Below are positions 33,265-37,390 of a stretch of DNA of 37,390 bases, one piece after another. The notes beneath the pieces are model-generated. The model had not been told where the DNA came from and searched no databases. It saw only the letters and a list, made by a program, of their open reading frames with translations. This stretch comes from Candidatus Neomicrothrix sp. UBA6944 (GTDB taxonomy: Bacteria > Actinomycetota > Acidimicrobiia > Acidimicrobiales > Poriferisodalaceae): contig DJZU01000117.1 in NCBI GenBank assembly GCA_002448715.1, forward strand, positions 1-37,390, written 5' to 3'. The position numbers and the translations under genes are program-made. Position 1 is the stretch's first letter. Each line of letters begins with the position of its first letter.

Positions 33265-34584
33265 GTGAGTAACACTCGTCTTCGGTTCGCTCCAGCTCCC
33301 ACTGGCTCACTTCATTTAGGGTCAGCGCGTACAGCCCTATTCAATTGGCTGGCAGCTCGACGGTCGGGAGGAGAACTAATCCTCCGGATCGAAGACACCA
33401 ATGCCGAACTCAGCAAACCCGAGCTCATTGACAACATCTACCGGTCGCTTGACTGGCTTCAAATCGAATTCGACGGTGAGCCTGTCAGACAAAGTGAACG
33501 CACGGACCTTTACAACGACGCAGTCGAGCAATGGCTTTCCAAGGATTTGGCGTATGTGGATGACGGCGCTGTGCGATTCCGCGTGCCGGCAGAAGGAGCG
33601 ACGTCTTGGCATGACCTAGTTAGAGGAAACGTTTCCTTTGAAAACGAAAACATCGAGGATTTTGTTGTGAGAAGAGCTGACGGCACAGCGACCTTCTTTA
33701 CGGCTAACGCAGTCGATGATTTCGATTTAGGTATCACCCACGTTGTTAGAGGCGAAGATCTGATTAATGTGACGCCGAAAGTCCTCATGCTTCGCCAAGC
33801 ACTAGGAGCTAGCGACACGCCCGAGTTTGCCCATCTTCCTTTAATTGTTAACGAGCAACGGAAAAAGCTTTCGAAACGCAGAGACGATGTAGCGCTCGAG
33901 AGCTATCGCGAACGTGGAGTGCTCGCTCCTGCGATGATCAACTATTTGGCGTTGCTTGGATGGGGCCCACCAGACGACATTGAAGTACGTCCGATCGACG
34001 AAATCATTTCTTTGTTTGAGCTAACTGACGTTAACCCCTCATCAGCGATGTTCGATTTAAAGAAACTTGAAGCTATTAATGCTGAGTACGTGCGTGCGAT
34101 GAATCCGAAAGATTTCGCGAACGCTTTAATGCCTTGGCTCGAACAAGAAAGTTGGGGTGTTGTTGCAGATGTTGAACAGCTGGCAACAGTTGCACCCCTC
34201 ATTCAAGAACGCACCAAAGTGTTAGCCGAAGGCCCTCCACAACTCGACTTCTTTTTTCTTGATGACCCTGAATTCGACGAGGCTGCATGGACAAAGGTCA
34301 TGAGCTTGGACGAAGCGCCACTGATTCTCGACGCAGTGAAGAGCGCCTTTACAGAAGTTGAATGGGACAGTGCAGCTTTGCATGAGACGTTACGTTCGAT
34401 AGGGGAGCAATACGAGATGAAGCTGGGCAAAGCCCAAGCGCCGCTTCGGATTGCTATTACTGGCCGCTCGGTTGGGCCGCCGCTGTTCGAGTCGATGTAC
34501 TTCCTGGGACGTGAGACTGTGCTTCAGCGAATCACAGCAGCCCAACAAAAGCTGGATACCGACAAACCGAGAGATTCCGCTTAA
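33265..34584 (+). CDS. gltX: Glutamyl-tRNA synthetase (probably non-discriminating)
   Basis: GltX charges glutamate onto tRNA-Glu and, in organisms using GatCAB, onto tRNA-Gln. The 439-residue product has the class I HIGH-type motif HLGS (17-20), the LRIEDTN block, GITHVVRGEDLI, and the KMSKS-type motif KLSKR (201-205), followed by a helical anticodon-binding domain. The GTG at 33265 gives MSNTRLRFAPAPTGSLHLG, the normal N-terminus; the frame is open further upstream only inside the previous gene. Length is somewhat below the common 460-490. The non-discriminating nature is inferred from gatCAB and the nearby tRNA-Gln, not from a diagnostic residue. Confidence 0.95.
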   Translation: MSNTRLRFAPAPTGSLHLGSARTALFNWLAARRSGGELILRIEDTNAELSKPELIDNIYRSLDWLQIEFDGEPVRQSERTDLYNDAVEQWLSKDLAYVDDGAVRFRVPAEGATSWHDLVRGNVSFENENIEDFVVRRADGTATFFTANAVDDFDLGITHVVRGEDLINVTPKVLMLRQALGASDTPEFAHLPLIVNEQRKKLSKRRDDVALESYRERGVLAPAMINYLALLGWGPPDDIEVRPIDEIISLFELTDVNPSSAMFDLKKLEAINAEYVRAMNPKDFANALMPWLEQESWGVVADVEQLATVAPLIQERTKVLAEGPPQLDFFFLDDPEFDEAAWTKVMSLDEAPLILDAVKSAFTEVEWDSAALHETLRSIGEQYEMKLGKAQAPLRIAITGRSVGPPLFESMYFLGRETVLQRITAAQQKLDTDKPRDSA

Positions 34585-34602
34585 CTGGCGCACTGAGCCT
34601 GT

Positions 34603-34630
34603 TTGTTGACTCCAGTGATCGCGGTACCCT
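34603..34630 (+). promoter_or_regulatory. Candidate promoter of tRNA-Gln
   Basis: TTGTTG (34603-34608) and TACCCT (34625-34630) are 16 bases apart and lie about 30 bases before the tRNA. A better -35-like TTGACT at 34606 would leave only a 13-base spacer, so the call is tentative. Confidence 0.3.
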
Positions 34631-34659
34631 GACCTGTCTGCTCTTAGGAGTGCATCCGA

Positions 34660-34731
34660 TCGGGGATGGTGTAATTGGCAACACAACTGGTTCTGGTCCA
34701 GTCATTGGGGGTTCAAGTCCTCCTCCCCGAA
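34660..34731 (+). tRNA. trnQ: tRNA-Gln (anticodon CTG)
   Basis: A complete cloverleaf is visible. The acceptor stem TCGGGGA pairs with TCCCCGA (7 bp). The D arm is GTGT/ACAC with an AATTGGCA loop. The anticodon stem ACTGG/CCAGT holds the loop TTCTGGT (anticodon CTG at 34693-34695). A four-base variable loop is followed by a T arm of five pairs (one G-T) with loop TTCAAGT. CCA is not encoded. The first pair is U1-A72, a known GatCAB recognition element in bacterial tRNA-Gln. Confidence 0.96.
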
Positions 34732-34814
34732 CTTGACCGCTATTTAGAAGTTGCTCTTGAATTAACTGAAGAAGAAACAAAGTGAGTATTCTTTTTAAAT
34801 AGTCCATTTGATCA

Positions 34815-34833
34815 GCGCTTTTAGCGCGTTTTT
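34815..34833 (+). terminator. Rho-independent-type terminator after tRNA-Gln
   Basis: GCGCT (34815-34819) pairs with AGCGC (34823-34827) across the loop TTT, followed by GTTTTT. It lies about 85 bases after the tRNA and before the liv genes, so it probably ends the gltX/tRNA transcript. Confidence 0.6.
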
Positions 34834-34878
34834 AGACTAAGAAAGCACAGTTAGAACATTAGAAGTAGCCAAACAAAC

Positions 34879-34906
34879 TTGCATGACCAGTTCAGGCTGG
34901 TAATTT
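34879..34906 (+). promoter_or_regulatory. Weak candidate promoter of livGFH
   Basis: TTGCAT (34879-34884) and TAATTT (34901-34906) are spaced by 16 bases. The spacer holds a short inverted repeat, ACCAG/CTGGT, that could be an operator. Apart from the terminator and a hairpin near livG, the 34732-34960 gap shows nothing else. Confidence 0.3.
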
Positions 34907-34913
34907 GCGCATT

Positions 34914-34935
34914 CGCTAGGCACCAAGCCTAAGCG
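34914..34935 (+). promoter_or_regulatory. Hairpin in the livG 5' untranslated region
   Basis: CGCTAGGC (34914-34921) pairs with GCCTA-A-GCG (34927-34935), eight pairs with one bulged A and the loop ACCAA. It ends nine bases before the AGAGGGGG ribosome site of livG. It could modulate translation or mRNA stability; there is no T-run, so it is not a terminator. Confidence 0.42.
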
Positions 34936-34960
34936 TCCTAGTAGAGAGGGGGTGCAACGC

Positions 34961-35722
34961 GTGGCGTTGCTCGAAGTCTCAGACATAACTGTCCGATTCG
35001 GCGGAATTGTTGCGCTCGATGACCTGTCGTTCGAAATGGATGAAGGACAGATCCTCGGGCTGATAGGGCCGAACGGTGCAGGAAAAACCACGTTGTTCAA
35101 TGTGGTAAGCCGCATCTATGACCCGACAGCTGGATCGGTGACCTTTGATGGTCAAGATCTACTTTCCATGTCGGCTCACGAAATCAGCCGGGTGGGTGTT
35201 TACAGGACATTCCAAAACCTGGCCCTATGGCCCGGTATGACGGTTATTGAAAACGTCATGGTTGGTGACCACACCAATACCAAGGCGAACGTTTTCAGTT
35301 CGGCTCTTCGTCTTCCATCGATGCGAACCGAAGAAGAAGACCTCAGGAATCGAGCTTGGGCTGCCCTAGAGGAGCTAGGTCTCGATGATGTGGCCTACAA
35401 CCCAGCTGCAGGGCTGCCGTTCGGAACTCTGAAGCGGATAGAGCTCGCTCGAGCCCTTATCGCTAACCCTCGGATGATCATGCTCGACGAACCAGCCTCA
35501 GGGCTAACTCACGCCGAGGTTGACTCACTAGCCCAAGACATCAAAGACCTTCGGGACCGTCACAATCTGACGGTGCTTCTGGTCGAACACCACATGCGAA
35601 TGGTTTTGGGTATTAGCGAAAAGCTCGTCGTACTTAACTTCGGTCGGAAAATTGCCGACGGTGACCCGGATGTCGTTCGTAACGACCCAGAGGTCATTGA
35701 GGCCTACCTAGGGAGCTCGTAA
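34961..35722 (+). CDS. livG: Branched-chain amino-acid ABC transporter ATPase LivG
   Basis: LivG is one of two ATPases of HAAT-family (branched-chain amino-acid type) importers. The 253-residue product has Walker A GPNGAGKT (36-43), a TFQNLALWPGMTVIENV Q-loop region, the LivG-type degenerate signature LPFGTLKRIELARAL (from 152), Walker B MIMLDEP (Asp176, Glu177) and the switch His in VEHHMRMV. I chose the GTG at 34961, which has AGAGGGGG eight bases before it; the GTG at 34952 would sit against the ribosome site. The stop overlaps livF (TAATG). The substrate could also be another amino acid, urea or amide. Confidence 0.94.
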   Translation: MALLEVSDITVRFGGIVALDDLSFEMDEGQILGLIGPNGAGKTTLFNVVSRIYDPTAGSVTFDGQDLLSMSAHEISRVGVYRTFQNLALWPGMTVIENVMVGDHTNTKANVFSSALRLPSMRTEEEDLRNRAWAALEELGLDDVAYNPAAGLPFGTLKRIELARALIANPRMIMLDEPASGLTHAEVDSLAQDIKDLRDRHNLTVLLVEHHMRMVLGISEKLVVLNFGRKIADGDPDVVRNDPEVIEAYLGSS

Positions 35723-36450
35723 TGGTTGATGACGTTTTTGACGAAGTTGGCTTGAAAGCAGAAAATCTCCATGCCTCTTACGGCGCGGTCGAAGTTCTTC
35801 GAGGATTGAACTTCGAGGTTGCCGCCAAAGGAGTTTCGGTGATACTGGGAGCGAACGGCGCTGGAAAGACCACCACGCTGCGGGCATTGTGCAACATGTG
35901 CAACACCAGTGGCACTGTTACTTTGGGTGACGAAGACATCACCCGTATGGGAACAGCGGAAATAGTCCGACGAGGTGTTGCTCACGTTCCACAGGGTCGA
36001 GGCACATTCCCAGAGTTATCGACCATGGATAATCTCATGATCGGCGCCTACACCAGAAAAGACAACGAGGTCAGGGATGATGTGGACCGTTGGTTCGAAA
36101 TCTTCCCTAGGCTCTCGGAGCGTCGAGACCAGTTAGCTGGCTCACTTTCAGGTGGCGAACAGCAAATGCTGGCCGTGGCGCGCGCATTGATGTGCCGCCC
36201 CCGACTTCTGCTGCTAGATGAGCCATCGCTAGGTTTGGCGCCGCTCATTATTGAAGACTTATTCGAACGTTTCATTACGCTCAACAAAGAGACAGGGCTC
36301 ACCATGCTCATTGTGGAACAGAATGCGAATCTGGCGCTTGACATGGCCGACTATGGCTATGTCATCGAGTCAGGCGAAATTAGCCTGCACGGATCCGCTG
36401 ACCAACTCAAGAACGATCCTGCAGTGCAGGAAGCGTACTTGGGCGCTTAA
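35722..36450 (+). CDS. livF: Branched-chain amino-acid ABC transporter ATPase LivF
   Basis: LivF is the second ATPase of the importer. The 242-residue product has Walker A GANGAGKT (43-50), the HVPQGRGTFPELSTMDNL Q-loop region typical of LivF, signature LSGGEQ (142-147), Walker B LLLLDEPS (DEP at 166-168) and the switch His position replaced by Gln in IVEQNA, normal for LivF. Its ATG overlaps the livG stop by one base, and livH follows after 15 bases with an AAGGAGG site. Confidence 0.95.
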   Translation: MVDDVFDEVGLKAENLHASYGAVEVLRGLNFEVAAKGVSVILGANGAGKTTTLRALCNMCNTSGTVTLGDEDITRMGTAEIVRRGVAHVPQGRGTFPELSTMDNLMIGAYTRKDNEVRDDVDRWFEIFPRLSERRDQLAGSLSGGEQQMLAVARALMCRPRLLLLDEPSLGLAPLIIEDLFERFITLNKETGLTMLIVEQNANLALDMADYGYVIESGEISLHGSADQLKNDPAVQEAYLGA

Positions 36451-36465
36451 GGAGGACAAAAAGCA

Positions 36466-37390
36466 ATGAACTGGAACTTTGACGTCCTCCCGGACTTCAT
36501 TTTCAACGGGTTAAGCCTCGGCGCCATTTACGGCACGGTGGCGCTAGCCCTCGTACTTATCTTTAAGGCGACAACGCTGATCAACTTCGCTACAGGCGAG
36601 CTTGCCATGCTAGGCGCCTTCTTGGTGTACGTCTTACACATGGAACAGGGAATCTGGCTATGGCTCTCAATGGCGATCGCCATGGGGTTGAGTGCCGGTC
36701 TCGGTGTGTTAATAGAACGGTCGCTAACTCGACCATTTGACCCTGCAGATCACTTGCCAGTTGTGTTGATCACACTTGGCTTATTTCTCATCATCAACGC
36801 TGTAGCTGGTGATATATGGAACTACCAAGTTCGTATCCTCACCAACCCATTCGGCAAGTTCCCAGACTGGGTCCCCAGTGTTGGCGGTGACCGTTTCGTG
36901 GAAGTGCTGGGAAGTAGGCTGAAATACCAATCCATTGGTATCTGGCTGACCCTCGCATTGGCGCTGTTCGCACTCGGATTGATTCTTAACCGGACCAAAG
37001 CTGGGTTGGCTTTCAGAGCTGTTTCATCCAATGTGGAATCTGCACGGCTTGTGGGAGTTCACACGGGACGAACCCTTGGCTTCGGTTGGGCGATCGCATC
37101 GGCCTTCGGAACCCTGGGCGCAGTGCTCGTCGCACCTCAACTTGGTGGTGTGAACCCGAACATGATGGCCACCATCCTGATTTATGCCCTAGCTGGCGCC
37201 GCTCTGGGTGGACTAGACAGCCTTGGAGGTGCAGTCCTTGGAGGAATCCTTGTAGGCATCATCCAGGCCGTGTTTGTTACCTGGGGTGGAGTCGTAGTAT
37301 TCGGCCAGCTTTACATGTCGATCCTGCAGCTTGCTGCAGCGTTCCTCGTGATTCTTATCGTCCTATTGTTCCGACCCTCGGGCCTCTTTG
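36466..37390 (+). CDS. livH: Branched-chain amino-acid ABC transporter permease LivH (3' partial)
   Basis: The frame starts at the ATG at 36466 with AAGGAGG ahead of it and stays open to the window end, giving at least 308 residues. It encodes a hydrophobic multi-pass permease. The N-terminal GLSLGAIYGTVALALVLIF is followed by the LivH hallmark INFATGEL (39-46), several membrane segments and the cytoplasmic-loop region AFRAVSSNVESARLVG that contacts the ATPases. The later glycine-rich ALAGAALGGLDSLGGAVLGG and the final LFRPSGLF are also typical of the family. LivM and the binding protein presumably follow outside the window. Confidence 0.94.
   Translation, partial: MNWNFDVLPDFIFNGLSLGAIYGTVALALVLIFKATTLINFATGELAMLGAFLVYVLHMEQGIWLWLSMAIAMGLSAGLGVLIERSLTRPFDPADHLPVVLITLGLFLIINAVAGDIWNYQVRILTNPFGKFPDWVPSVGGDRFVEVLGSRLKYQSIGIWLTLALALFALGLILNRTKAGLAFRAVSSNVESARLVGVHTGRTLGFGWAIASAFGTLGAVLVAPQLGGVNPNMMATILIYALAGAALGGLDSLGGAVLGGILVGIIQAVFVTWGGVVVFGQLYMSILQLAAAFLVILIVLLFRPSGLF

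Noticed and set aside
1..37390. CRISPR arrays, insertion sequences, prophage or integration sites
   Set aside because: I saw no regularly spaced repeats, transposase or integrase motifs, or flanking direct repeats; the tRNA-Gln has no adjacent integrase or visible 3' duplicate.

Overview
The window reads as a chromosomal stretch of a free-living actinobacterium (Actinomycetota), with base composition close to 50% GC. Pointers to this group are a MurA with Asp in place of the fosfomycin-target Cys, an actinobacterial-type SerC, a TIGR00977-like citramalate synthase, a membrane protein with extracellular PASTA repeats next to ligA and gatCAB, MDMPI/DinB-like proteins, and apparently leaderless genes. 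An Acidimicrobiia-like (possibly marine) lineage is my best guess, but this is inference; no rRNA is present. I see no phage, IS element, CRISPR array or defence island. The window is almost entirely genes, and its novelty lies in regulation and in degenerate enzyme families.

Layout. (1) 1-9.7 kb: murA (5' end outside the window), meaB, an SRPBCC-kinase-like fusion and a methyltransferase on the minus strand, a cysteine desulfurase-mnmA pair for tRNA 2-thiouridine, a membrane protein, ligA and a small anchored protein. (2) 9.8-15.6 kb: a PASTA-repeat protein whose kinase domain has lost catalytic residues, a two-cluster ferredoxin, the translationally coupled gatC-gatA-gatB, and a DUF4332-like protein. 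(3) 15.7-31.5 kb: an amino-acid biosynthesis region with ilvB-ilvN-ilvC, yqgE, serC facing aspartate aminotransferase-serA, a minus-strand run greA-hydrolase-leuC-leuD, and leuB-cimA. (4) 31.5-34.7 kb: an unknown protein, two tandem MDMPI-like proteins, gltX and tRNA-Gln(CTG). (5) 34.9-37.4 kb: livG-livF-livH of a branched-chain amino-acid type ABC importer, with livH running off the window end.

The strongest new observations are two apparent transcription attenuators. Before ilvB lies a short reading frame containing Leu-Leu-Val-Val codons, then a hairpin and a terminator-like stem with a T-run. Before leuB-cimA lies a short reading frame with Ile-Ile-Ile immediately before its stop codon, then a perfect palindrome and a second terminator-like stem. 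The second suggests that the leuB-cimA operon senses isoleucine, which fits CimA making isoleucine through citramalate with LeuCD and LeuB. Both leader frames start 6-8 nt after a plausible -10 box, so they may be translated from leaderless transcripts.

GatCAB, GltX and a tRNA-Gln with a U1-A72 pair together fit the indirect route to Gln-tRNA(Gln). IlvBNC, LeuCD, LeuB and CimA supply most of branched-chain amino-acid synthesis, and the liv genes probably import the same compounds. LeuA, IlvD, IlvE and SerB are not in the window.
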